Assembly (NCBI RefSeq): GCF_003388735.1
Contig: NZ_QUBQ01000001.1
Coordinates: 868,001-932,000, forward strand
Reading direction: 5' to 3'
Origin: Paenibacillus paeoniae
GTDB lineage: Bacteria; Bacillota; Bacilli; Paenibacillales; Paenibacillaceae
Length of the DNA: 64,000 nt
A program made the position numbers and the translations under genes. The notes under the pieces are model-generated. The model was not told where the DNA came from and did no database searches. It saw nothing but the letters and a program-made list of their open reading frames with translations. Shown here piece after piece: positions 1 through 8,229 of this stretch. Each line of letters begins with the position of its first letter. Position 1 is the first letter of the stretch.

Positions 1-1522
1 CCATCGATATGGTGTCTAGTGTATCTGACAAATTCATATGAATGTTGTCTAATAATAAGTCAATATTATTTTTGTATAGAGATATATTATTTTCATATTC
101 ATACTGTGTAATAATTCGATAATGGAAGTTGTTGTTTTGCAGCTTTTTTGTGAAATTTTCTAAGCGAGATGCTTTTATGAAAAAATGAAACTTTATATTC
201 GCCTTATTTTTAAGGAGCATTAATTTTTCAATCGATTTGAAATCTATTTCTTCAAGAAATACAATATTACAAGCATGCAGCATAAATGAAAACTGACCAA
301 GTTCATTTATTTTCGAATGTTGATTATCAATATATTTTATAAGTTTATTCATGCTTGTTGGATAAGGAGTTTTAGAGCTGGTTAGATATAGTGTCTCTTC
401 GTTAAAAGTTGAAAAATCAATTGCTAATTTGTCTTCTTTTCCGTAAAAAATTTCGAATCGTTCAGAACTGACTGCTTTTTTAAGTGAGATGATATGAACG
501 GCTAGTAATTTTAGGACTTCTTCTTTTGTATGGTATGCAATGATTGTATTTCTAGGATCAAATTCATGAAAAGATAGGAGAGTTGTACTTTCATTTTTTC
601 TGATATGATTATTAATCTTTTTATATTCAGATTGTAATTCCCAAATGATTTTACGAAGCGAAACCTGGAAGATAGATGATTTCATACTAAGCAGGTATTC
701 GTCTGAATAACGCAGATCTTCCTCTATTTTATCAATGTATATTTTCTGAATGAAGATAAATTGATTGCATAGATATCCGAGTTCGAAATTGTGATTTTTA
801 ATTTCATCAATCAAGTCATTTATTTGTTCAAATAAAAATTGTAATTGAATTTCTTCCTTTTGAAACAATTCGCTAAAACTACGTAAGCCTGATTGATAGA
901 AGTATTTTTTTAAATCATATGAATTGTCATATAATTTTTTGAAAACGTTGATACGAATTTCAATGTAGTTTATTATTTTGTTCAATATGAAATCGACTTT
1001 CTCATGTAATGATGTTTCGGATGTGCCAACTATTGTTTTATGTATCTGTTCGATTTGAATCCAATGAGTTAATTGAAAGATCTCGTTATATATGTTGAGT
1101 TCTTTCATAGTTACAATAATCTCTGCTGAATCTATTAGTATGATTTTAACGGAGTGAAGCTTTTCTTTTTCTTGTTTCCAAGTTGACCATTGTTTTGTTT
1201 CTTTAATATCCATTATTTTAGGAATTACTAATGTCCATGTTTTCATTTTATAAAATGAGGATGAAACAGCTCTTTTAAAAGAGTTGTTTATTTGTTTGTA
1301 ATCAATTTTATTCATAAAGAATTTACACTGATACACGTCGATGTGTTCGTTGAAATCACCTATGAAAATATCAATACCCTCATCACCCGGATTTTCACGT
1401 ACTTTTTGGATATACTCATTGGGTAATTTTCTTTTTAACATTGTATAGCAAGCATCTTCGAATTTTTCTCTTGCACCAGCGGCACCGTATAGATCAATAA
1501 AATATTTAAAGTCTCTGTCCAT
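1..1522 (-). CDS. Large protein with Mrr-like PD-(D/E)xK nuclease N-terminus; 3' end beyond window
   Basis: An open frame runs without a stop for 507 codons from the ATG at 1522 to the left edge, so the C-terminus is missing. GAGGAAG lies about 8 bases upstream of the start. Residues 1-120 look like a restriction-endonuclease-like fold: FEDAC near residue 22, then a GDEGID segment with Asp51 and a DVYQCK segment with Gln65 and Lys67, the D...QxK arrangement of Mrr-type enzymes. The rest is rich in Lys, Ile, Asn and Phe, probably helical, and I recognise no domain there; no P-loop is visible, which argues against a STAND ATPase of the Avs type in the visible part. Base composition is far more AT-rich than the core genes to the right, suggesting transfer. 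A defence role is inference. The nuclease call is moderately sure; the rest is unknown. Confidence 0.7.
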   Translation of the reverse strand, partial: MDRDFKYFIDLYGAAGAREKFEDACYTMLKRKLPNEYIQKVRENPGDEGIDIFIGDFNEHIDVYQCKFFMNKIDYKQINNSFKRAVSSSFYKMKTWTLVIPKIMDIKETKQWSTWKQEKEKLHSVKIILIDSAEIIVTMKELNIYNEIFQLTHWIQIEQIHKTIVGTSETSLHEKVDFILNKIINYIEIRINVFKKLYDNSYDLKKYFYQSGLRSFSELFQKEEIQLQFLFEQINDLIDEIKNHNFELGYLCNQFIFIQKIYIDKIEEDLRYSDEYLLSMKSSIFQVSLRKIIWELQSEYKKINNHIRKNESTTLLSFHEFDPRNTIIAYHTKEEVLKLLAVHIISLKKAVSSERFEIFYGKEDKLAIDFSTFNEETLYLTSSKTPYPTSMNKLIKYIDNQHSKINELGQFSFMLHACNIVFLEEIDFKSIEKLMLLKNKANIKFHFFIKASRLENFTKKLQNNNFHYRIITQYEYENNISLYKNNIDLLLDNIHMNLSDTLDTISM

Positions 1523-1544
1523 ATGCGATCTTCCTCACCTAACA

Positions 1545-1561
1545 CAATTTCATTGAAATTG
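1545..1561. promoter_or_regulatory. 17-bp perfect dyad upstream of the nuclease-like gene
   Basis: CAATTTCA-T-TGAAATTG is a perfect inverted repeat centred 31 bases upstream of the minus-strand start at 1522. Its position between the likely promoter and the ribosome binding site suits a repressor operator. No regulator gene is visible in the window, and chance occurrence in AT-rich DNA cannot be excluded. Confidence 0.35.
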
Positions 1562-2183
1562 GTATTTGTCGTTTTGATAAGATTATGATGAAAGTTGCTT
1601 TCGTTTTAAAGTGTAGACAAGATGTGATAACTCGTACATTATTTGCAAAATTTAAGGAAGTTACAGAAGTTAACAACAGTATGCGTCTCAGCAGTTACCA
1701 TATTTTCCATATGGGCATCTTTTCCTGAAATGTCGAATCCGCCAACAGTGGATTTACTAGATTGAAATGTTAAATAGGGATATGCCTTTTCCAATGGTAG
1801 CTGGACGTAGATCTTCATATACTTCGTTCGATAGCAACATTGCTTCTCGATGAAGTGTTTTGGCCTTTTTTGCACGTTCAAGTTGTCCAAGCCTTAAAAC
1901 ATTCAAAGGAAGTAAGGACACTTGTATATTCTCCAAAAAAGTCCATTTTCCTTTGAAGAATCACAAAAAATTAAATCGAATAATGGATTGCCTACGTAAT
2001 AGTTATCCCTCTTTATTCGCTACTTGATTTGCTGTCTTTATTTGCGATTTCTGAGCCGAAACACGCCTATAATCTAATATTGAAGGCCTAAAAACACCTC
2101 TCGCACCATTGCTGTTTTATGGATAAAATTATGATAAGATTCTATAAATGGATAGTTCTACATTATAGTTAAAGGGGTGTTCC
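1562..2183. other. Non-coding or decayed stretch
   Basis: No convincing intact gene is present. On the minus strand about 1757-1966 reads as a start-less C-terminal-like segment, with residues such as LGQLERAKKAKTLHREA, and an overlapping frame (1639-1890) gives a cysteine-rich 83-residue frame without a recognisable family. Both look like remains of an older gene. Before the ABC exporter gene, a TTGCTG (2109) and TATGAT (2130) pair with a 15-base spacer is a poor promoter candidate. Confidence 0.4.
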
Positions 2184-3917
2184 ATGTCCATTTACCGGTG
2201 GATTCTATCGTATTTATTACACTATTGGAAGCAAATGCTGCTATTTATCGGATGCGGGCTCATCATTACTTCTGTTGAGTTGTCGATTACTAAATACGTT
2301 CAGTATTTTGTTGACCGCATAGTTCCGAACAAAATGATGGACACCTTTTTATGGAGCCTGTTATTTCTTGGCTTGTTGGTAGTAGTTATGCTGCTTGCTC
2401 AGGCATGGAGTACGATGTTGTCACGCAAAGTCGTGGAGCTTGCCTCCAAGGATCTCATGCTGAACATGTTTCGTCAGCTCCGCAAGCTGGGTTTTGCCTT
2501 TTTCGAGCAAAAGCCCGTCGGTGAAACGATTGGACTATTCCATACGGAACTGGCTGCTGCACAACGGATTATTCGGCAATATACGCCGGAGCTAATTCGT
2601 CATACGATCTCGCTGTTTATTATGCTGGCTTTTGTGATCACCCTTTCGTGGCGGCTTAGCGTCTGGATCATTCCTTTTTTCCTTCTCTATTATCTGGTTG
2701 GACCTTATTTTGAGAAAAAGGCCGCGACATGGACCAAGCAAGTCAATAAAGAACGTCAATTGGCCAACAAAGGGACGTATGACAGTGTTGCCGCGATTCA
2801 TGAGGTGCGTGCTTTTGGGGCAAGCAAATGGAGCATTGACCGATTGATTCATCAAATTGCAGTTCTTCATGGAACGCAATTAAAACGTAATTTTTATGCA
2901 TATGCCCGGGGAACGGTGAGGAGAATTACAATCGGCTTGGGAGCAGTCGCTATTTTTGCCAACGGCATATGGCTGGTGCAGCATACCCTTCTGACCGTGG
3001 GAGAGTTTGTTGCATACTCTATTCTCTACTTTCAAGTTATCCGCGTATTGACGGTAGTGGTCACCTTAACGACCGAACAGCGGTTATTATTGCAGCAGCT
3101 TGAGACCATCTATCATTTCATGCAAAAGGAACCTCAGGTACAGGAAAAAAGTCATACGATCTTTAATCCTGATATAAAAGGCCAGTTTGAGTTTCAAAAT
3201 GTAAGCTTTAGTTATCCGAACCGTCCTAATGTCGTTCAACAGTTTTCTCTAAATATTAAGGCTGGGGAAAAGGTTGCGCTGGTAGGGACGAGCGGCGGCG
3301 GGAAATCTACGCTGTTAAAGCTCATTTGCAGATTTTACGACCCGGATCAGGGAGAAATCTATTTAGATGGCATTCCGCTTAAGGATTATTCCTTCTCGCA
3401 ACTTCGTTCTTCGATCGGCTTTGTGTTTCAAGAGACTTATCTATTCGGCGGGACAGTTCGAGAAAACCTGTTGTTTGGCCATCCTGACGCATCGGAAAAT
3501 GAAGTTGTCGCGGCGGCCAAAGCTGCGTACGCTCATGATTTTATTATGCAGTTGCCTAACGGGTACGACACTGTAGTCGGTGAGAGGGGAATCGTGTTGT
3601 CGGGCGGCCAAAAACAGCGAATCGCGATTGCTCGCATGTTTATTAAAAATCCGGCTATTGTGTTATTGGATGAAGCGACCAGCGCCTTGGACAATGTAAG
3701 TGAAAATGAAGTGCAGAAGGCACTTGATTCATTGCTGGCGGGAAGAACGACGATTGCAGTCGCACATCGTCTGTCTACTGTGAAACATTTTGACCGGCTA
3801 GTGGTTATTCATGAGGGCAGCAATGCTGAGCAAGGAAGTTATGAGCAACTGGTAGCGAGACATCAATTGTTTTACCGGCTCCTACAAGGCAGCGGAATGG
3901 AGGCCGCCCATGAGTAA
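2184..3917 (+). CDS. ABC exporter, fused membrane and ATPase domains (first half-transporter)
   Basis: This 577-residue half-transporter has an N-terminal six-helix type IV exporter membrane domain (about residues 10-310) and a C-terminal nucleotide-binding domain. The Walker A GTSGGGKST is at residues 368-376, the signature LSGGQ at 472-476, Walker B ends at Asp496 with catalytic Glu497, and the switch histidine is in AHRLST. The ATP site residues are all canonical. It starts 10 bases after AAAGGGGTG and overlaps the next half-transporter by 8 bases, so the two are surely co-translated and probably form a heterodimer exporting a lipid, peptide or drug. Substrate cannot be told. The membrane domain resembles MsbA/BmrA/YknU-type proteins more than peptidase-bearing bacteriocin exporters, since no C39 domain is present. 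Confidence 0.9.
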   Translation: MSIYRWILSYLLHYWKQMLLFIGCGLIITSVELSITKYVQYFVDRIVPNKMMDTFLWSLLFLGLLVVVMLLAQAWSTMLSRKVVELASKDLMLNMFRQLRKLGFAFFEQKPVGETIGLFHTELAAAQRIIRQYTPELIRHTISLFIMLAFVITLSWRLSVWIIPFFLLYYLVGPYFEKKAATWTKQVNKERQLANKGTYDSVAAIHEVRAFGASKWSIDRLIHQIAVLHGTQLKRNFYAYARGTVRRITIGLGAVAIFANGIWLVQHTLLTVGEFVAYSILYFQVIRVLTVVVTLTTEQRLLLQQLETIYHFMQKEPQVQEKSHTIFNPDIKGQFEFQNVSFSYPNRPNVVQQFSLNIKAGEKVALVGTSGGGKSTLLKLICRFYDPDQGEIYLDGIPLKDYSFSQLRSSIGFVFQETYLFGGTVRENLLFGHPDASENEVVAAAKAAYAHDFIMQLPNGYDTVVGERGIVLSGGQKQRIAIARMFIKNPAIVLLDEATSALDNVSENEVQKALDSLLAGRTTIAVAHRLSTVKHFDRLVVIHEGSNAEQGSYEQLVARHQLFYRLLQGSGMEAAHE

Positions 3918-5640
3918 TTTCAGATGGCTGCTAGTGATGATTTCGTGGGTGCGCGTCGGTATCGGAATAGGACTTATTTTATTTACGATAAAAATTATAG
4001 CTAATCTCGGAATGACAGGCGTCCAAAAGTGGATTATTGACGATGTTTTTATAGCTGGAAACTATGACAGGGCTGTCTTGTATCTTTCCATATTTACGTT
4101 ATGTTTAATTATTTTCAATTCCTTTCATGCCATCGCCGCAAAATATTTGGATGACAGCTCCTTTCAATTATTTCGCAAGTTATCTAGACAAATCATGCAG
4201 AAGCTTCACGCATGGCCGACGAGCAAGCTGCAAAAGGAACGGACAGGCAAGCTGGTCAATCATTTTTCCGGAGATATCGAGATTGTGTCGGCCATCGTCC
4301 CCGGTTTTATTCCGCAGGGAATCCAACATGGGGTCAGTTTAATTGCCATCGGCGCTTTCATCGGCTGGGCAAGTCCCGTTATTTTGCTTTTAATTCTGGC
4401 TGTCAGCGCCATTTATATTTGGCTTGCGCGATACTTCGGTCCTAAAGTGCAAAAGGCAGCAATGGAAGTGCGGAACCGAGGCTCTGATTTGCAAGTTCAT
4501 ATTGAGGAGAGTGTGTCGTCTACGCGGGAAGTGATCGCTTTTCATAGGCTGGACTGGGAGGAGCGCAAGTTTGCCGCCTTTTACAAGAAATATTTTAGCG
4601 CTGTCATAAGGGAAGGCAAGCTGCTGAGCAAGCAGCTGCTGCTTAGTGATCCGCTTCGCTGGATTGTGACACTGGCTGTTTTAGCCGTTGGCGGCTTGCT
4701 CGTTGTGAACAACTCGATGTCGATAGGTACATTTGTAGTGTTGTTTCAGTTTGCGATTCAGTTTATGACAGCGGCACAGGGATTGTTTAATTTTGCGATG
4801 CAAATCTCGGGCAGAATGGCCTCGGTGGAACGATTGAAGAGAGTATTGGAGCATGAAACATGGGAAGAAGGGAAGGAGCAGCTTCAGGGGCCTATTGCAT
4901 CTATTTCATTTGACCAGGTAAGCTTCCGGTATGGAGAAGATTTGCCGCTCGTCCTGAAGGATTTATCCATCCATATACCGGCGGGTCAAAAAATTGCGTT
5001 TGTAGGCTCAAGCGGCGGCGGGAAATCTACGATTGCCCAATTACTTGTACGTTTTTATCCACTTCAACACGGCGAAATATTAATTAACGGAGAACCGCTT
5101 CAAGACATTCAGCGCAGCGATTGGTCGAGACGCGTCAATATTGTGTTTCAAGAACCTTATTTTTTCCCAGACTCTATTCGAATGAATTTGCTAATGGGCA
5201 GAGAACATTTGAGTGAAGAGCAAATTTATGCCGCGTGCGAGACGGCTCAAATTAAATCCTTAATCGATAGTTTACCGGAGGGGTTGGACACGGAGATAGG
5301 CGAAAGAGGCATCACATTGTCGGGAGGGCAGCGGCAAAGACTGGCCATCGCTCGTGCCTTGCTGGGAACTCCAGAAATTCTGATTTTGGATGAGGCAACT
5401 AGTGCCTTGGATTTAGAGACCGAAAGAATGCTTCAACATGCGGTAGATGAGGCCCGCAATGGATTGACAACAATTATAATTGCACATCGATTATCCACAA
5501 TACAAAATGCTGATGTCATTTATGTCATGCAAGATGGAACAATTGTGGAGTACGGTAAACATGATGACATTCTATCGAAAGGTGGATTATATGCATCGTT
5601 GTTTGATAAGGAGCATAGTGTTGCAGGAGCAGTTTCATAG
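3910..5640 (+). CDS. ABC exporter, fused membrane and ATPase domains (second half-transporter)
   Basis: A 576-residue partner of the preceding gene, with the same layout: membrane domain to about residue 310, Walker A GSSGGGKST at 366-374, LSGGQ at 470-474, Walker B Asp494 and catalytic Glu495, and AHRLST. Because both halves keep a catalytic Glu and intact signature, neither carries the degenerate ATP site typical of strongly asymmetric heterodimers such as BmrCD or TM287/288; two active sites or even separate homodimers remain possible. The ATG sits inside the upstream reading frame. No accessory gene such as a permease, regulator or substrate gene lies beside the pair, so function stays general export. 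Confidence 0.9.
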   Translation: MSNFRWLLVMISWVRVGIGIGLILFTIKIIANLGMTGVQKWIIDDVFIAGNYDRAVLYLSIFTLCLIIFNSFHAIAAKYLDDSSFQLFRKLSRQIMQKLHAWPTSKLQKERTGKLVNHFSGDIEIVSAIVPGFIPQGIQHGVSLIAIGAFIGWASPVILLLILAVSAIYIWLARYFGPKVQKAAMEVRNRGSDLQVHIEESVSSTREVIAFHRLDWEERKFAAFYKKYFSAVIREGKLLSKQLLLSDPLRWIVTLAVLAVGGLLVVNNSMSIGTFVVLFQFAIQFMTAAQGLFNFAMQISGRMASVERLKRVLEHETWEEGKEQLQGPIASISFDQVSFRYGEDLPLVLKDLSIHIPAGQKIAFVGSSGGGKSTIAQLLVRFYPLQHGEILINGEPLQDIQRSDWSRRVNIVFQEPYFFPDSIRMNLLMGREHLSEEQIYAACETAQIKSLIDSLPEGLDTEIGERGITLSGGQRQRLAIARALLGTPEILILDEATSALDLETERMLQHAVDEARNGLTTIIIAHRLSTIQNADVIYVMQDGTIVEYGKHDDILSKGGLYASLFDKEHSVAGAVS

Positions 5641-5679
5641 AATGGTTTTGAGCAGTGATATAATACAATGGAGGTACAT

Positions 5680-6251
5680 ATGCAAACAGTAATTATTTAG
5701 TAAGGCACGCTGACTCACCTAAGACGGAAGGAATAGAAATAACGAGAGGTTTAACAGAAAAAGGTCTGGCCGACGTTAAAGAAGTAACGGAACTGTTGAA
5801 GGATGAGGGTATTGAAGTTTATGTTTCTAGTCCCTATCGACGCGCAATCATAACAATTGAAGCTATGGCCTCCTCTACAGGCCATATAGTTACAACATTA
5901 GAAGAACTCAAAGAACAGGTTTTTTCAAATAGTGAAACACGAATGCCAGATGATGAGCTGGTGCCACTATTAATTAAATTATATGATGATTTCAATTTCG
6001 CTGGCCCAGGAGGAGAATCTAATAAAGATTGCCAGACTAGAGCAATAAATTCTATGAATAAAATTATAAGCTCCAACAAAGGAAAGAAAATTGCTGTTGG
6101 AACACATGGAGCTATAATGACGTTGATATTGGGATATTATCACAAACAATACAATCTTGACTTTTTGTTGAAGTTATCCAAGCCAGATATTTATAAGATG
6201 GTATTTAATGGTAATATTTTGGTCGAAGTGGAGAGAATTTGGGAGAGCTAG
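5680..6251 (+). pseudogene. Histidine phosphatase family gene, frameshifted at its start
   Basis: The frame from 5691 encodes a histidine phosphatase (phosphoglycerate mutase-like) domain: YLVRHADSP holds the catalytic RHA motif, SSPYRRA the second Arg, and GTHGAIM the second His. The good ribosome binding site (TGGAGGT, 5669-5675) and its ATG at 5680 lie in another frame and run into TAG after six codons. In the phosphatase frame there is no ATG, GTG or TTG between the stop at 5661 and the catalytic motif; the first TTG is at 5796, which would drop the catalytic histidine. A single-base deletion in codons 2-5 explains this. Either the gene is inactive or the base call is wrong. A TATAAT at 5659 may be its promoter -10 box. 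Confidence 0.65.
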
Positions 6252-6548
6252 GATAAAATGATACGGGTGCGATGCAGCCATCTTGTAAATAAATTGTTCG
6301 ACTTAGTTATCGTTTCTGCTTCATACTACTGGACATATTCGTTATTATATAGTTGTTCCAAACTTTCCATATCAAGTTACGGACTAATCAATCCGAAGTT
6401 GCTCACATGGTCTACTAACTTTTAGGCGTATCTTTTCAAATCCCTATTTTTTAAAAATAATGATGATTTAAGATACTCATTTACTTCAATAAACTAACAA
6501 AGTTATATGCATTCAAATTGGTTGCGATTCAATAGTAGTTAAAAAACG

Positions 6549-6615
6549 AGGAACCACCAGGGATGAAAAATCCAACAGGGTGGTTCTTTTTTTGCGACGC
6601 GACCATGCCATCATG
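6549..6615 (+). repeat. Terminator-bearing direct repeat, copy 1
   Basis: This stretch matches 8142-8210 over nearly its whole length: a stem of GAACCACC, an inner GGAT-GAAAA-ATCC hairpin, GGGTGGTTC, seven T, then the shared tail GACGCGAC(C/T)ATGCCATCATG. The differences between copies keep the stems paired. The two copies sit upstream of the lipoprotein gene and of the MocR regulator gene. Confidence 0.8.
6551..6593 (+). terminator. Intrinsic terminator or leader attenuator
   Basis: Outer stem GAACCACC (6551-6558) with GGTGGTTC (6579-6586), inner stem GGAT/ATCC, followed by TTTTTTT (6587-6593). It lies about 300 bases after the phosphatase remnant and 150 before the next start, so it could end the former or act in the leader of the latter. 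Confidence 0.75.
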
Positions 6616-6746
6616 CCTACTTATTTTTAAGTGATTCTACCAAAAAAATATATATTAATGTATAATTTTACTTGGAAATCTAGTTCTGAATTCGTAACAC
6701 CTAAGCCCTCTTTTTAAAACTAAAAATGTATACAGGAGGTAATCTA

Positions 6747-8000
6747 TTGAAAAAAATTTTCGTAATGTGCACATTAATTGTATTGATTATAGCGGGGTGC
6801 TCCAAAGTGGGTCCCGTACAGAAAGAAAATATAAAATTGTCGATTGGTGCTGTTGGGGGGACTATGGAAGAATTTCAAACGATAATTAACAACACCTTTC
6901 CAAATTATGAAATAACCTATGAGTTCCTTCTTTATAATGAAATCGAATCATTGTACGAAGAAAAGAAATTACCAGATATTATTCTTGATACAGATTCCGC
7001 GACCATCCCGCCCCATTTGCGGGATAAATTCAATACGGACTTAAGTCCTTTTATAAGCAAGGAGAATGTGGATTTAACCCAATTTGCCCCGGCTCTATTG
7101 GAAAGAAACTCCGGTGAGAACGGCGAGTTGTATGCGTTGCCTGTCCAAAGGATTTTAACCGCGTTATATTATAATAAAGCCCCTTTCGATGCTTTCGATA
7201 TTCCCTATCCGACAGATGGAATGACTTGGGACGAGGTGATCCTACTTGCAAGTCGGTTCTCTGATTTTCCTAACGGATCGAAATATGTAGGTCTAGACCT
7301 TGTAAGTGGCAATGGAGTACAAATGCTATTAGATCAATACAACGTCACGTATTTGGATCCGCAAACCGATCAATTCAAATCATCTTCTGAATTACTGGAG
7401 GTGTTACAAAAGATTGATGAAGTTTATGAAAAGAATGGGAATAGACCGACGAGGAGTTTTTTGAGTTTCCCAGATGGCTTTTTGAAACACGGGACAACGG
7501 CAATGTATGCTGGTGTTCTGGGAGATCCAATCGTACAGGGAGCCGCCAACAATCAAGATATCGATTTGGTGACCTTCCCCCGAGTTGATGCCAGTTCCAA
7601 TATGGGATCTGGAACGAGGGCAGTTTCTGTTCACATCAACAGTGAAAGTGAAAATAAAGAGAGCGCGTTTGAAATTGTTAAATATCTGGTAACGGTTGAA
7701 CTGCAAAAGTTCTTGGTGGAAAATGGAGGAGGAAGTGTACTCAACGAATTTCCTCATAATGATGATTTTGGGAAAAATATATCGGAACTCCACAACAAAA
7801 ATGTAAAAGCACTGTTTCAGATGGATCTTCCTGAATTAGATAGACCAAGCAAGTACGAGTGGATAGCCTATCAAGGGGCAGGCCCCTTATTGGCTGAGCT
7901 CATTATGGGCACAAAATCAGTGGACGACGTAATGGATGAAATGGAAAGTGCTGTGAATGAAGTGGTTATTGCGGCAAAAGCTAAGGAAGTAGAAGAGTAA
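6747..8000 (+). CDS. Extracellular solute-binding lipoprotein (family 1, sugar type)
   Basis: The start is the TTG at 6747, six bases after AGGAGGT; an in-frame ATG at 6726 lies upstream of that site and is unlikely. The 417-residue product begins with two Lys, a hydrophobic stretch and the lipobox IIAGC, so it is lipid-anchored outside the membrane. The body has the usual features of family 1 sugar-binding proteins: PDIILDTDSA near the start, a YALP strand, YYNKAPFDA and TWDEV. It would deliver a sugar or oligosaccharide to an ABC importer, but no permease or ATPase gene is adjacent. It stands alone between two copies of the same terminator repeat. The family is clear, the ligand unknown. 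Confidence 0.85.
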   Translation: MKKIFVMCTLIVLIIAGCSKVGPVQKENIKLSIGAVGGTMEEFQTIINNTFPNYEITYEFLLYNEIESLYEEKKLPDIILDTDSATIPPHLRDKFNTDLSPFISKENVDLTQFAPALLERNSGENGELYALPVQRILTALYYNKAPFDAFDIPYPTDGMTWDEVILLASRFSDFPNGSKYVGLDLVSGNGVQMLLDQYNVTYLDPQTDQFKSSSELLEVLQKIDEVYEKNGNRPTRSFLSFPDGFLKHGTTAMYAGVLGDPIVQGAANNQDIDLVTFPRVDASSNMGSGTRAVSVHINSESENKESAFEIVKYLVTVELQKFLVENGGGSVLNEFPHNDDFGKNISELHNKNVKALFQMDLPELDRPSKYEWIAYQGAGPLLAELIMGTKSVDDVMDEMESAVNEVVIAAKAKEVEE

Positions 8001-8060
8001 GAGGAGGCGGAGGTGGGCACTATTTTCAATTAGTGTTTCTCTGTAAAATGGTTTCGTATT

Positions 8061-8097
8061 GTGAGGTTAGCCAGCTTAATCTGGTTAACCTCACTTT
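8061..8097 (+). terminator. Hairpin after the binding-protein gene
   Basis: GTGAGGTTAGCCAG (8061-8074) pairs with CTGGTTAACCTCAC (8081-8094) with a six-base loop and one G-T pair, followed by only three T. A likely terminator or mRNA 3'-end stabiliser for the lipoprotein gene. Confidence 0.6.
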
Positions 8098-8141
8098 CTG
8101 TTATAAGGGTAAATAGTGATGCAGAAGTATCATAGATGCAT

Positions 8142-8210
8142 AGGAACCACCCAAGGATGAAAAATCCAAGGGGGTGGTTCTTTTTTTCGTGACGCGACTA
8201 TGCCATCATG
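8142..8210 (+). repeat. Terminator-bearing direct repeat, copy 2
   Basis: Second copy of the element at 6549-6615. It ends 19 bases before the start of the MocR regulator gene, so it lies in that gene's leader. Stem changes relative to copy 1 preserve pairing. Confidence 0.8.
8144..8187 (+). terminator. Intrinsic terminator or attenuator before the MocR regulator
   Basis: GAACCACCC (8144-8152) pairs with GGGTGGTTC (8172-8180) around an inner GGAT/ATCC hairpin, then TTTTTTT (8181-8187). Since the next start is only 43 bases on, read-through or a promoter in the tail would be needed to express the downstream gene. Confidence 0.75.
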
Positions 8211-8229
8211 TAAATGGGGGCGATGAACG

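Larger units (their letters stand above)
6252..6746. other. Intergenic stretch with a terminator-bearing repeat
   Basis: No gene seen. It holds the first copy of a 67-bp repeat with an intrinsic terminator (described separately) and a perfect TATAAT at 6661 without a clear -35 box, which probably belongs to the binding-protein gene that follows. The rest is AT-rich without recognised structure. Confidence 0.5.

Noticed and set aside
1639-1890. 83-codon frame on the minus strand
   Set aside because: No ribosome binding site or known family; a second overlapping frame looks equally protein-like. Kept only as part of a decayed stretch.
6549-6615. T-box riboswitch
   Set aside because: The GGGTGGTTC arm recalls the T-box AAGGGTGG, but the following ACCGCG, the antiterminator bulge and the specifier stem are absent, and the element is far too short.
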